DNA of 64,000 bases, from contig OZ220471.1 in NCBI GenBank assembly GCA_965115835.1, forward strand, positions 62,001 to 126,000. The letters run 5' to 3'. The notes under the pieces are model-generated. The model was not told where the DNA came from, searched no databases, and saw nothing but the letters and a program-made list of their open reading frames with translations. The stretch is from Foliamicus sp965115835 (lineage in GTDB: Bacteria > Pseudomonadota > Gammaproteobacteria > Steroidobacterales > Foliamicaceae). Every line of letters begins with the position of its first letter. The stretch's first letter is position 1. Shown here one piece after another: positions 43,486-52,771 of this stretch. The position numbers and the translations under genes are program-made.

Positions 43486-44237
43486 ACCGCTCCGCCCTCT
43501 TTGGTTTCGCGCTTGCTCTGGGCGACGATTCGCTGGTGCTGGGCCAGCGCCTGTCGGAATGGTGCGGCAACGCGCCGTTTCTGGAAGAGGATCTCGCTGT
43601 CGCCAACGTGGCGCTGGACTACATGGGCCGGGCGGACCTCTTCTACCGCTACGCCGCCGAACTGGAAGGCGGAAAGCGCAGCGCCGATGAACTCGCGTTC
43701 CTGCGCGACAGCCGCGAGTTCCGCAACCTCCTGATTTGCGAGCTGCCGGTGGGCGACTTCGCCTTCACCATGGCCCGTCAGGCCATGATCGATACCTTCA
43801 ACCTGCCGTACCTTCAGCGCCTCGGCCGCTCCTCGGACCTCCGCCTCGCCGCGATTGCCGGCAAGGCGGTCAAGGAAAGCCGCTATCACCTTCAGCGCAG
43901 CCGCGAATGGGTGCTGTGCTTCGGTGACGGCGCCGAAGAAAGCCATGCGAGGATCCAGAGCGCCTTCGATGCCTTGTGGGGCTACTCCCCCGAAATGTTC
44001 GAGATGACCGGCGATGAGCAAGCCCTGCGCGAAAGTGGCGTTTCGGTAGATCGCGCGGCGCTGAAGGCGGACTGGGAGGCGTCGATGACGGGGCTCCTCG
44101 CCGAGGCCACGCTCGAGCCGCCGCAGGGAGAGTGGTCGATTACGGGCGGCCGCGACGGCGTGCATACCGAACATCACGGCTACCTTCTGGCCGAGATGCA
44201 GTCCGTGCAGCGCGCCTTCCCGGGGCTTGACTGGTAG
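43482..44237 (+). CDS. paaC: Phenylacetyl-CoA epoxidase subunit PaaC
   Basis: Structural partner of PaaA with a ferritin-like fold lacking a full metal site. It has 251 residues (E. coli 248). LALGDDSLVLGQRLSEWCG, LDYMGRADLFYRYAAE and KAVKESRYHLQRSREWV are family blocks. GTG start 43482. In most clusters paaD follows; here the next gene, 12 bp later, is paaE. Confidence 0.94.
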   Translation: MNRSALFGFALALGDDSLVLGQRLSEWCGNAPFLEEDLAVANVALDYMGRADLFYRYAAELEGGKRSADELAFLRDSREFRNLLICELPVGDFAFTMARQAMIDTFNLPYLQRLGRSSDLRLAAIAGKAVKESRYHLQRSREWVLCFGDGAEESHARIQSAFDALWGYSPEMFEMTGDEQALRESGVSVDRAALKADWEASMTGLLAEATLEPPQGEWSITGGRDGVHTEHHGYLLAEMQSVQRAFPGLDW

Positions 44238-44249
44238 CCCGCGCGACCC

Positions 44250-45344
44250 ATGAGCCACGCCGGCTACCATCCGTTGCGCGTGGCGGAGGTCATCCCGGAA
44301 ACCGCCAACGCGGTTTGCGTCGCCTTCGATGTGCCCGAGCCGCTGCGCGCGGCTTTTCGCTTCATCCAGGGCCAATACCTCACCCTGAGCGCCGAGATCG
44401 ACGGCGAAGTGGTGAGTCGTTCGTATTCGATCTGCTCCGGCGTTGACGACGGTTGCCTCAAGGTGGGCATCAGGAAGATCGAAGGCGGCGTATTCTCCAC
44501 CTACGCCAACGAATCGCTGCGCGCCGGCGACGAAATCCGGGTGCTGCCGCCGCAGGGCAACTTCTTCGTCCCGCTGTCGGCGGACAACGAGAAGAACTAC
44601 ATGTGCCTTTGTGTCGGCAGCGGGATCACGCCCATCCTGTCGATCGTCAAGACCATCCTCAAGCGCGAGTCGCGAAGTATCGTGACCCTCCTGTACGGCA
44701 ACCGCAACTCCGCCACGGTGATGTTCAGGGACGAGCTGGGTTTTCTCAAGAACCGGTACATGACGCGGTTGAACTGGATCAACATCCTGAGCCGCGAGGA
44801 GCAGGACGCCGAGGTTCTCTACGGCCGTCTGGACAACCGCAAGGGCGGCGAATTGCAGCGCAAGCGCCTGATCGATATCGGCGGCACGGACGAGTTCTTC
44901 CTGTGCGGGCCGCAGTCGATGATTTCGGAAGTCTCGCGCGGGCTGCGCGGCGCCGGCGTGGACGAATCGCATATCCACTACGAGCTGTTCTCCTCCTCGG
45001 TGGAAGACGCCCGCGCCGCGGTCGAGAAGCATCGGGCCCGTTCCCGGCAATACGCCGGGCGGGTCAGCGAAGTCACCGTTACCGTGGACGGCCGTTCATC
45101 CCGGTTCGATTTGTCCGCCGATGGCGAGAGCATTCTCGACGGGGCGCTGCGCAACGGCGCGGACCTGCCGTTCTCCTGCAAGGGCGGCGTGTGCGCCACC
45201 TGCCGGGCGCGCCTGATCCGGGGCGAGGTGGAGCTGGACATCAACCATGCGCTGAGCGAACAGGAACTGGCCGAGGGCCTGATCCTGACCTGTCAGGCCC
45301 ACCCGGTCACCGACCGGGTGGCGGTGGACTTCGACCGGTCATGA
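44250..45344 (+). CDS. paaE: Phenylacetyl-CoA epoxidase reductase subunit PaaE
   Basis: NADPH-dependent flavin/iron-sulfur reductase feeding electrons to PaaA. It has 364 residues. An FAD-binding domain (RSYSICSG near 55), NAD(P)-binding domain (CVGSGITPILSIVKT near 120; FLCGPQSMI near 215) and a C-terminal plant-type 2Fe-2S ferredoxin with CKGGVCATCRARL and LTCQAHP. All four cluster cysteines are present. The stop overlaps paaX. Confidence 0.95.
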   Translation: MSHAGYHPLRVAEVIPETANAVCVAFDVPEPLRAAFRFIQGQYLTLSAEIDGEVVSRSYSICSGVDDGCLKVGIRKIEGGVFSTYANESLRAGDEIRVLPPQGNFFVPLSADNEKNYMCLCVGSGITPILSIVKTILKRESRSIVTLLYGNRNSATVMFRDELGFLKNRYMTRLNWINILSREEQDAEVLYGRLDNRKGGELQRKRLIDIGGTDEFFLCGPQSMISEVSRGLRGAGVDESHIHYELFSSSVEDARAAVEKHRARSRQYAGRVSEVTVTVDGRSSRFDLSADGESILDGALRNGADLPFSCKGGVCATCRARLIRGEVELDINHALSEQELAEGLILTCQAHPVTDRVAVDFDRS

Positions 45345-46276
45345 GCGAGCTGCGCGTCACCCGGGAGAAAATTTCAGGACGTGTCGCGGAGCGCTCCAGC
45401 AGCACTGCCTCCATGGTGGTCACCGTGTTTGGCGACGTAGTTTCCCAGCACGGGGGATGGATCTGGCTGGGCAGCCTGATCGAGGCGCTGGCGCCCTTCG
45501 GATTCGGCGAGCGCAGTGTGCGCACCGCCGTGAATCGGCTGGCGCGACAGGACTGGCTGAAGGCCGACAAGGTGGGCCGTCGCAGCTATTTTTGCTTCAC
45601 CGATCCGGCCCAGGGCCATTACGAGCGCGCCGCCCGGCGGATCTACGCCTCGGAGCGCACGGAATGGGACGGCTACTGGACGCTGGTGCTGTTTTCCGGC
45701 CTGCCGGAGAAGAAGCGGGAAGCATTGGTCCGGAGCCTTTCATGGCAGAGCTTCGGCTCGCTGGCTGCCGGCGTGTACGCGCGTCCCTCCGCCGCGCGCG
45801 AGGCCCTGGACGAAACGATCGCCGGGCTCGGCCTGAGCGGCCGCGTGACAGTCTTGAGGGCGTCCACGGAGGATTCCCGTTCGCGGGCCGCAATACAGGC
45901 GCTGGCGCGCAGGAAATGGGACCTTGACGGGCTCAGGGCGCGCTACGACGACTTTCTGGACTTTTACCGGCCGCTGGCTCGCGACCTCGGTCCGGACGAG
46001 TTGACGCCCGAGCAAAGCTTCTGGCTGCGCACACTCATGGTTCACGACTATCGGCGCGTCCTGCTTCGCGATCCCGGTTTTCCCGACGAGATCCTGCCGG
46101 CCGGCTGGTTCGGCTTCGCCGCCTGCGAGCTCATCCGTCGCGCCTACAAGGTTCTGGCGCAGTCGTCCGTGGACTATATCTGCCGCCGTCTCCTGAACGC
46201 CGAAGGCTTCATGCCCGCGCCCGGCCGCCGCTTCCGCCTGCGCTTCGGAGGCCTCGAACAGGGCGGCCGCGCATGA
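45341..46276 (+). CDS. paaX: Phenylacetic acid degradation repressor PaaX
   Basis: Repressor of the paa genes, released by phenylacetyl-CoA in known systems. It has 311 residues (E. coli 316). An N-terminal winged helix region (about 20-90; ASMVVTVFGDVVSQHGG, GERSVRTAVNRLARQDWL) is followed by the PaaX core and C-terminal domains. ATG 45341 overlaps the paaE stop, so the repressor is made from the operon it probably controls. Its operator is expected in the paaK-paaZ gap. Confidence 0.93.
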   Translation: MSELRVTREKISGRVAERSSSTASMVVTVFGDVVSQHGGWIWLGSLIEALAPFGFGERSVRTAVNRLARQDWLKADKVGRRSYFCFTDPAQGHYERAARRIYASERTEWDGYWTLVLFSGLPEKKREALVRSLSWQSFGSLAAGVYARPSAAREALDETIAGLGLSGRVTVLRASTEDSRSRAAIQALARRKWDLDGLRARYDDFLDFYRPLARDLGPDELTPEQSFWLRTLMVHDYRRVLLRDPGFPDEILPAGWFGFAACELIRRAYKVLAQSSVDYICRRLLNAEGFMPAPGRRFRLRFGGLEQGGRA

Positions 46277-46294
46277 CCGGGCAGGCTGGGGTGC

Positions 46295-46316
46295 GGCGCC
46301 CGGCTCAACTTCCGGG
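46295..46316. terminator. Hairpin at the convergent paaX / luxR ends
   Basis: CGCCCGG (46295-46301) and CCGGGCG (46310-46316) form a perfect 7-bp stem with an 8-nt loop, between the converging paaX and LuxR-type genes. There is no T-tract on either side, so terminator activity is inferred from position. Confidence 0.35.
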
Positions 46317-47120
46317 CGTCGGGCTTTCGACCGGTCCGTGGCGGGACGGTTCCCCGTAACCGCCGAGGAAGACCTTGCTGCAGAACTCGGTCCTGCTGTT
46401 GACCGAGAGTTTGTCGAACAGGTGCTGGATGTGACTGCGCAGCGTGGGCAGCGACATGTGCAGCGCACGGCAGATGATCTTGTCCGAACCGCCTTGCAGC
46501 ACCGCGCAGGCCACCTCGAGTTCCCTGGGCGTGAGGCCGAACTGGTCCGCAAGCTGCTGGCGAACCTCGTCGATGTCCAGCGCCGACGCCTGATGTCTGG
46601 CGAACAGGATATTGCGCATCGCGTTGCGGAAATGCGGCGCGATCATGTCCAGAATTTCCAGCTCCCGGCGATCGAAGTTCTCGCGCTTTCGTGACCGCCA
46701 GATGCGAAAGTCGCCGATATTGCGGTTGCCATTGTCGTAAACGTAGATATTGATGCCGTAGTGCAGGCCGTCCACGGCCAGGAAATCGTTGAAGAACCGG
46801 GTCTTGACGAGCTCGCGCTGCCTCATGACCTCGTTGACGGACACGGCGCGCCGGTAGGGTTGCATCTTGAAGGTGATCGGATCGTGGAACTGGTAGTACT
46901 GCTGGTACAGCTTGAGATTGTCCGGCGACATGTTCAGGAATACGGGTCGGTTGAACACGCCTTCTTTCTCGTCCCAGACATAGGACGCGAAGTGATCCGC
47001 CTGCAGGAGATCCAGCAGCGCCCTTCCGGCGCGCCGGCGAATGGTCTGGTCGTCCAGGCTGTCGTTCAGATGCTGGATGACGCTCAGCAGCTGGCGCCAC
47101 TCTTTCTGGGACAGGTCCAC
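46305..47120 (-). CDS. LuxR-family transcriptional regulator
   Basis: A 271-residue regulator. The N-terminal 180 residues look like a GAF/PAS-type sensor (no quorum-sensing autoinducer motif that I can identify). The C-terminal LuxR helix-turn-helix starts at LTPRELEVACAVLQGGSDKI (about 197-216) and continues SLPTLRSHIQHLFDKLSVNS. It is followed, upstream and on the same strand, by the TonB receptor and amidase genes after a 66-bp gap. It probably controls them, but that is inference from position. Confidence 0.85.
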   Translation of the reverse strand: MDLSQKEWRQLLSVIQHLNDSLDDQTIRRRAGRALLDLLQADHFASYVWDEKEGVFNRPVFLNMSPDNLKLYQQYYQFHDPITFKMQPYRRAVSVNEVMRQRELVKTRFFNDFLAVDGLHYGINIYVYDNGNRNIGDFRIWRSRKRENFDRRELEILDMIAPHFRNAMRNILFARHQASALDIDEVRQQLADQFGLTPRELEVACAVLQGGSDKIICRALHMSLPTLRSHIQHLFDKLSVNSRTEFCSKVFLGGYGEPSRHGPVESPTPGS

Positions 47121-47186
47121 CCCATGAAGTCTAACCCGCAGATATCACCGCATTCCGGACTTCCACGATCCGGCGAGAGGCGGGGG

Positions 47187-49382
47187 TCAGAAGCGCCAGG
47201 TCAGGGTGGCTCCGTACATTACGGGATCGCCGAACACCGCCACCACGCTGGAGGCGATCGTGTAGACATGGCTGATGTATTCCTCGTCCGCCAGATTCTT
47301 GCCCCACAACGCCAGTTCCAGCGCGCCGTCGCTTCGGGTCCAGCTCACCCTTGCGTCGAACAGGTCGAAGGCTGGCTGAATCGCCCAGGGCTCCAGTTCG
47401 CCGCGCTGGTCGTCCGTGTAGCGCCAGCTCAAGTTCACCCCCAACTCCGAGCCGTTCGCCAGGGTGACGGTGTAATCGGCATTGAGGTTGGACTTGTTCT
47501 CCGGCGCCCGGATCAGGTTCTGGCCCGACTGGTCCGGAAAGGCCGTGCCGGGGATGTTGGTATTGCCGAACTCGCTGTCCTGGAATGCATGGAAGCCCGA
47601 AAGCGTCAGGTGCTCGTTCACCACCCAGGTGGCTTCCACCTCGATCCCCTGGACCTTCGCGTCGCCGGCGTTGAAGGTCTGGAAGGTCCCGAAGGCAGCA
47701 GCAGCAGTCAGGGGGCCGAAAGTCTGGATCTGAAGATCCTGGTATTCCGTGTAGAACAGCGCGGCGTTCAGGCGGAAACTGCCCGCCAGATCGGCCTTGA
47801 CGCCGAGCTCGTAATTGAGCGCTTCCTCCTGGTCCAGAGGCTTGGTGAACTCGATGCCCTGGGGGGCGGCCGCGAACCCGCCGCTCTTGAAGCCCCAGGA
47901 GACCGCGCCGTAGACGGTGGTGTCGTCATTCGGCATCCAGGCCAGCGAGAACTTGGGCGTGAACGCGCTCCAGTTCTCGCTTACCGAGTTGGAAAAGGTC
48001 TGGTTGATAACCACGAAGTCGCCGGCAACCGCCTTGTTGTCGATCGCTTTCCTGTCGGCGCTGTAGCGCCCGCCCAGCGTCAGTTCCCAGGCGTCGGCGA
48101 AGGCCCAGTCGAACTGGCCGAAAGCGGCGTAGCTGGTGGTGCGGTTGATCTGCCGGTACCAGTCGGTGGCGCCGTTGTCCGCGTTGGGCGTGCAGTCGCT
48201 GGCCGTCACGTCGTTGTCGAAGCACTCCGTGCGGTCGGTTTCCTCGCGCAGGTACCACAGCCCGGCCACATAGTCGATGTTGTCGCCGATGCTGGAGACC
48301 CAGCGGAATTCCTGCGTGAACTGATCGGTGAGATCGAATATGTCGTCGTTGACCTGATTGAAAAGCGGCGGCAGCGCCGAGACCGGCGTACCGGTGGAGT
48401 CCATGTTCCAGTCCGCTTCGTTTTCGCGATAGGCCGTAATCGAGGTCAGCGTGCCGCTTTCGAGGCTCCAGTCGAGTTTTGCGCTCAAGCCCCAGGCGTC
48501 CCTTTTGGCGTAGCCGTCGACCGGTCCCGCCGAGCAGTCCGGGCCGCGGTTGGCGCACAGCTCCGAGTAGCCGCCCGGGACCGCCGCCGCCCAGAAAGCC
48601 GGGTCGCCCGTCTCGCCGGTGGCCACCGGGATGCGCGCCATGTCCTCAATATCCAGCTGGTTGAAATCGGCGCTGAGCAGGGCTTCGAAGTTCTCTCCCG
48701 CATGGAGCAGCTGCCCGCGAAACGCCTTTACATCGTCATCCTTGAGCTTCTTGCGGAGAAGCACATTGTCCACCCAGCCGTCGCGTTTGCGGTAACTGAA
48801 TGACGCCTTGCCGGCCCAGCCGCGCCCCAGGGGGCCGGTCACCAGGCCCGCGATGTCCCGTCTGGCGTAGTTGCCCAGACTCACCCGAACCCTGCCCTCC
48901 GGTTCTTCCGTGTTGGGGCGGGTGGATACCACGTTGATGGCGCCGCCAATGGTGTTCTTGCCGTACAGGGTGCCCTGGGGGCCGCGCAGCACCTCCACCC
49001 GTTCGAGGTCGAACATTTCCGGATTGATGTTGGACACGCGGCCGAGATACACATCGTCGACGAACACCGCCACCGAGTTGTCGGTGCCCGCTCCGTCATC
49101 GTTGGAGGATGCGCCGCGCAGCGCCACGATGTTCTGACCCGGCGAAAAGGGCGAGAACGTAAGCCCCGGAACGCGGGTGGCGATGTCGGTCAGGTCGTGA
49201 ATATCGGCCTGCTCGATGGTCGGGCGGCTCAGGGCCGTGATCGCGTTGGGCACCTCCTGAAGGTTCTCCGAGCGCTTCTCGGCGGTAATCACGATTTCTT
49301 CGAGTTCCTGGGCCGCCAGCGGGTCCGAAAGGAGGCCCGCAGCCAGAAACAGGCCAGGGGGAATGATACGCAGATGGAACAT
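47187..49382 (-). CDS. TonB-dependent outer-membrane receptor
   Basis: A 731-residue outer-membrane transporter. I chose ATG 49382: it follows GAGGAG at ideal spacing and begins a signal peptide (MFHLRIIPPGLFLAAGLLS..LAA). Mature protein opens with a TonB box region, ELEEIVITAEKR. The plug domain has VPGLTFSPF, ERVEVLRGPQGTLYGKNTI and GGAINVVSTRP. The barrel ends MYGATLTWRF with terminal Phe. The sequence is of the broad iron/complex-ligand receptor class; no substrate can be named. It lies 5 bp after a secreted amidase, suggesting linked uptake and cleavage of a substrate. Confidence 0.92.
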   Translation of the reverse strand: MFHLRIIPPGLFLAAGLLSDPLAAQELEEIVITAEKRSENLQEVPNAITALSRPTIEQADIHDLTDIATRVPGLTFSPFSPGQNIVALRGASSNDDGAGTDNSVAVFVDDVYLGRVSNINPEMFDLERVEVLRGPQGTLYGKNTIGGAINVVSTRPNTEEPEGRVRVSLGNYARRDIAGLVTGPLGRGWAGKASFSYRKRDGWVDNVLLRKKLKDDDVKAFRGQLLHAGENFEALLSADFNQLDIEDMARIPVATGETGDPAFWAAAVPGGYSELCANRGPDCSAGPVDGYAKRDAWGLSAKLDWSLESGTLTSITAYRENEADWNMDSTGTPVSALPPLFNQVNDDIFDLTDQFTQEFRWVSSIGDNIDYVAGLWYLREETDRTECFDNDVTASDCTPNADNGATDWYRQINRTTSYAAFGQFDWAFADAWELTLGGRYSADRKAIDNKAVAGDFVVINQTFSNSVSENWSAFTPKFSLAWMPNDDTTVYGAVSWGFKSGGFAAAPQGIEFTKPLDQEEALNYELGVKADLAGSFRLNAALFYTEYQDLQIQTFGPLTAAAAFGTFQTFNAGDAKVQGIEVEATWVVNEHLTLSGFHAFQDSEFGNTNIPGTAFPDQSGQNLIRAPENKSNLNADYTVTLANGSELGVNLSWRYTDDQRGELEPWAIQPAFDLFDARVSWTRSDGALELALWGKNLADEEYISHVYTIASSVVAVFGDPVMYGATLTWRF

Positions 49383-49387
49383 GATGG

Positions 49388-50899
49388 TTACTCCTCGTAG
49401 GGTTTCGGGCGTGCGCATGTGCTGGGCCGCCCCCGGGCGGCCTCGCCGATCAGCGCCTCGATGGCCGCTCCGATCTCGAGCAGCCGCCGGTCGCTGCCCT
49501 CCGGGCCGTCGATTTCGACGCCCGCGGGCATTTCGCCGGCGGTTACGGCAAGCGGGATGGACAATCCGGGGATTCCGGCGTTGCTGCCGGGATCGGTGTT
49601 GCGGATATAAGTGGGAAAGGTGGGGACCTGCTCCCCGTTCAGATCCACGGTGTCGCCAGCTTCGCGGATCGGCCGGGCGGTAAGCGGCGTGGTGGGGAAG
49701 ACGATCGCCTCCACAAGGTGTTCGGCGAAGTAGTTCGCGTAGGCGCGGCGCAGCAGGGGGCGGTCATGGTCGATCGCCTGACGGTAGTCTTCCTCGGGCA
49801 TGTCGCCGTTCACCACGCCGGCGAAAATTTCCCTGACGTCCGGGCTGGCGATCGAATCCGCCAGCGCTTCCAGTGTGCCGCCGGGCAGGTTCTCCACCAC
49901 GTAATCGCGCAGCAGCGGGCCGGTTTCGAACAGCACCACCGGGAAGCTTACCGCCTGATTCAGTTCGGCCACGCGGTTGATGTTCGCCTCGACGAGCACG
50001 GCGCCCGCTGCGCGCAGCGCCTCCAGCAGCGCCCCGATGCGCCGCGCCACCAGCGGTTCCAGCGAGTCGTAGAAATGGCGTCTGGGCACGCCCAGGCGCA
50101 GCCCTGCAAGTTCGGCGAGCCCGAGAGCGGTGTCCTCGTCCGCCATCACCGCGTCCAGCAGGGCGACATCGGCCACGCTTCGGCCCATCGGCCCCACCGT
50201 GTCGCGGGTGCCGGACAGGCGCGCCAGACCTTCCGAGGGATAGCGCCCCACTGTCGGGCGGAACCCCACGATGCCGTTCAGCGCCGCCGGTATGCGGCTG
50301 CTGCCGCCGGTGTCGGTTCCCAGGCCGGCCACCGCCATGCCCGCCGCCACCGCCACCGCGGTTCCGCCGCTGCTGCCGCCGGCGATGTAGAGGGGGTCGC
50401 AGGCATTGCCCACATCGCCGAAGGCCGCATTCTTGCTGGTGATGCCGAAGGCCAGTTCGTGCATGTTGGTCTTGCCCAGAACAATGGCGCCGGCTGCCCT
50501 GAGGCGCGCGACCACCGGCGCGTCCGCTTCGGGCACGAATGACCTGAGCAGCGGCGTGCCGGCGGTATTCGGCATGCCACTCACATGAATGTTGTCCTTG
50601 ACCGCAACCGGAATACCCTGCAGGGGTCCCGAGCGTTTCCCGCGTTCCCTGTCCTTCGCCCGCGCCTTTTGCAGGGCTCCGCTGCGGTCCACGAAAATGA
50701 AGGCGTTCAATTCTTCCTGCCGGTCAATGGCCTTGAGCGCCCGGTTCGCGAGCTGCTCGGCGGAGAGTTCGCCATCCGCCATCATTTGTTGCAGCGAAGC
50801 AATGGATTTGCGGGGCAAGGCGGCGTTCGCTGCCGACTGCGCAGCGAAAGCGGCGAGCGCCAGAACCACAGCCGCACCGCAAGGGACCTGCCTGTTCAC
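49388..50899 (-). CDS. Secreted amidase-signature hydrolase
   Basis: A 503-residue Ser-cisSer-Lys amidase with an N-terminal signal peptide (MNRQVPCGAAVVLALAAFAA..ANA), so probably periplasmic. Catalytic Lys is K101 in GIPVAVKDNI, cis-Ser in IAGGSSGGTAVAVAAG (176/177), and the nucleophile S200 in GTDTGGSSRIPA. The exported form is less common than cytoplasmic AmiE/GatA-type members. The stop lies 5 bp before the TonB receptor start, so they form an operon. Substrate is unknown. Confidence 0.9.
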   Translation of the reverse strand: MNRQVPCGAAVVLALAAFAAQSAANAALPRKSIASLQQMMADGELSAEQLANRALKAIDRQEELNAFIFVDRSGALQKARAKDRERGKRSGPLQGIPVAVKDNIHVSGMPNTAGTPLLRSFVPEADAPVVARLRAAGAIVLGKTNMHELAFGITSKNAAFGDVGNACDPLYIAGGSSGGTAVAVAAGMAVAGLGTDTGGSSRIPAALNGIVGFRPTVGRYPSEGLARLSGTRDTVGPMGRSVADVALLDAVMADEDTALGLAELAGLRLGVPRRHFYDSLEPLVARRIGALLEALRAAGAVLVEANINRVAELNQAVSFPVVLFETGPLLRDYVVENLPGGTLEALADSIASPDVREIFAGVVNGDMPEEDYRQAIDHDRPLLRRAYANYFAEHLVEAIVFPTTPLTARPIREAGDTVDLNGEQVPTFPTYIRNTDPGSNAGIPGLSIPLAVTAGEMPAGVEIDGPEGSDRRLLEIGAAIEALIGEAARGRPSTCARPKPYEE

Positions 50900-50936
50900 A
50901 ATATCGCCACCCTATCAGGCGCCGTGCCGAAAGAAA

Positions 50937-50954
50937 ATCATCAAAATTGATGAT
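50937..50954. promoter_or_regulatory. 18-bp palindrome upstream of the amidase operon, operator candidate
   Basis: ATCATCAA-AA-TTGATGAT: two perfect 8-bp arms around a 2-bp centre, 37 bp upstream of the amidase start in an otherwise GC-rich gap. It resembles a dimeric repressor or activator site. The rest of the 355-bp gap between the divergent amidase and aldehyde dehydrogenase genes (50900-51254) shows no gene or other clear signal. Confidence 0.5.
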
Positions 50955-51254
50955 CCTTCGCGGACCCCTGTTCGGGCAACTACCGGCAACGAAAAGGCGA
51001 CAGCATGGCGTGCGCGGCCTTTGTGAAGCAGGCTGGTGCGCGCAAGTCCGGCGGAATCGTCCGGGAACCGCGAAGGTCGGCGCGATTTTCGGGCATCATT
51101 GCAGGGATCAGTGAAAGCATGGGTGGCGGGCCAGGATGTGGCAAGGCCGCAGCCCGGTCTGGTTCGGCAGGCGGGGGGACAGTGGCGCCTGGATCCTGGT
51201 CGAATGCGAGTCGTGCGTTTTTTGCTGCCGCGCTGGCAGGACGGGGAAAAAGCG

Positions 51255-52757
51255 ATGTCACATGCACGGGTTCTCGAAGCCGCCGGATTGACCGGCAGCG
51301 ATCTGGAAGGCGGAACGCTGGCTGTGCGTTCTCCCATCGACGGCGCGCGGGTTGCCTGCGTGAGAGAGGCGGCTGCGGGCGAGATCCCCGCGGTCGCTGC
51401 GCGGGCGCAAGCCGCCTTCCGGGTCTGGCGCGAGGCGCCGGCGCCGCGCCGCGGCGAACTGGTGCGGTTGCTCGGCGAGGAACTGCGAGCCGGCAAGGAG
51501 GCGCTCGGCGCGCTCGTGACCCTGGAAGCGGGCAAGATCGTTTCCGAAGGGCAGGGCGAGGTGCAGGAAATGATCGATATCTGCGACTTTGCGGTGGGCC
51601 TTTCGCGCCAGCTCTACGGCAGGACGATCGCCTCGGAGCGCCCGGGGCACAGGATGAGCGAGACCTGGCATCCCATGGGGCCATGCGGCGTGATCACGGC
51701 GTTCAACTTCCCGGTCGCGGTGTGGTCATGGAACGCGGCGCTGGCGCTGGTGTGCGGCAATCCGGTGATCTGGAAGCCGTCCGAGAAGACGCCGCTGACC
51801 GCGATGGCGACCATGAAGGCCCTGGAGCGCGCGCTGGCGCGTTTCGGCGATGACGCGCCGCAGGGTCTCGCGCAACTGGTCGTGGGTGGCGCCGAGGTGG
51901 GTGCTGCGCTGGCAGCCTCCCGGGACGCGCCGATCATTTCGGCCACCGGCTCGACGCGCATGGGCGCTGTCGTCGGCCCCAGGGTAGCGGCGCGCTTCGG
52001 CCGCCCCATACTGGAGCTTGGCGGCAACAACGCCATGATCGTGGCGCCCTCCGCGAACCTCGAGCTCGCGGTGCGAGCCATCGTTTTTTCCGCCGTGGGG
52101 ACGGCGGGGCAGCGCTGCACCTCGCTGCGGCGCCTGATCGTGCATGAATCGGTCAAGGACGAGTTGATGGGGAAGGTGTCGCACGCCTATTCCGGGCTCG
52201 CGATCGGCGACCCGCGCAACGAGGGCGTGCTGGTGGGGCCTCTGATCGATCGCGCTGCGCGCGACGCCATGATGAAGGCGCTCGAGCAGGCGCGAAGCGA
52301 GGGGGGAAAGGTAACCGGAGGCGCGAATGTGCGCGATGGCGTTCCTGTGGCAGGATGCTACGTGAGTCCCGCCATTGTCGAAATGCCCGGGCAGACGGAC
52401 ACGGTGCGGGCGGAAACCTTTGCCCCCATCCTCTATGTCATGCCGTACCGGGAGTTCGGGGAAGCGATTGCGCTGCACAACGATGTGCCTCAGGGGCTGT
52501 CCTCCTGCGTTTTCACGCAGGATCTGCGCGAGGCCGAAACCTTCCTTTCTGTTGCCGGCTCCGACTGCGGCATCGCCAACGTCAATATCGGCCCGTCGGG
52601 CGCGGAAATCGGCGGGGCCTTCGGCGGCGAGAAGGAGACGGGCGGCGGCCGCGAGTCCGGCTCGGACGCGTGGAAAGGTTATATGCGCCGCCAGACCACC
52701 ACGGTGAATTATTCCACTGCCTTGCCGCTGGCGCAGGGCGTGAAATTCGACATCTGA
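51255..52757 (+). CDS. Aldehyde dehydrogenase, ALDH7 / aminoadipate-semialdehyde type
   Basis: NAD-dependent aldehyde dehydrogenase of 500 residues. ATG 51255 follows GGGGAAAA; longer in-frame starts add unrelated residues. Motifs: ITAFNFPVAVWSWNAALAL, the catalytic Glu in LELGGNNAMIV and Cys in GTAGQRCTSLRRL, GGEKETGGGRESGSDAW near the end. These match ALDH7 (AmaB, L-aminoadipate 6-semialdehyde/piperideine-6-carboxylate dehydrogenase, pipecolate/lysine catabolism). No lysine-degradation partners are nearby, so the aldehyde may differ. Confidence 0.85.
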   Translation: MSHARVLEAAGLTGSDLEGGTLAVRSPIDGARVACVREAAAGEIPAVAARAQAAFRVWREAPAPRRGELVRLLGEELRAGKEALGALVTLEAGKIVSEGQGEVQEMIDICDFAVGLSRQLYGRTIASERPGHRMSETWHPMGPCGVITAFNFPVAVWSWNAALALVCGNPVIWKPSEKTPLTAMATMKALERALARFGDDAPQGLAQLVVGGAEVGAALAASRDAPIISATGSTRMGAVVGPRVAARFGRPILELGGNNAMIVAPSANLELAVRAIVFSAVGTAGQRCTSLRRLIVHESVKDELMGKVSHAYSGLAIGDPRNEGVLVGPLIDRAARDAMMKALEQARSEGGKVTGGANVRDGVPVAGCYVSPAIVEMPGQTDTVRAETFAPILYVMPYREFGEAIALHNDVPQGLSSCVFTQDLREAETFLSVAGSDCGIANVNIGPSGAEIGGAFGGEKETGGGRESGSDAWKGYMRRQTTTVNYSTALPLAQGVKFDI

Positions 52758-52771
52758 CCGGGCATCCGGCG

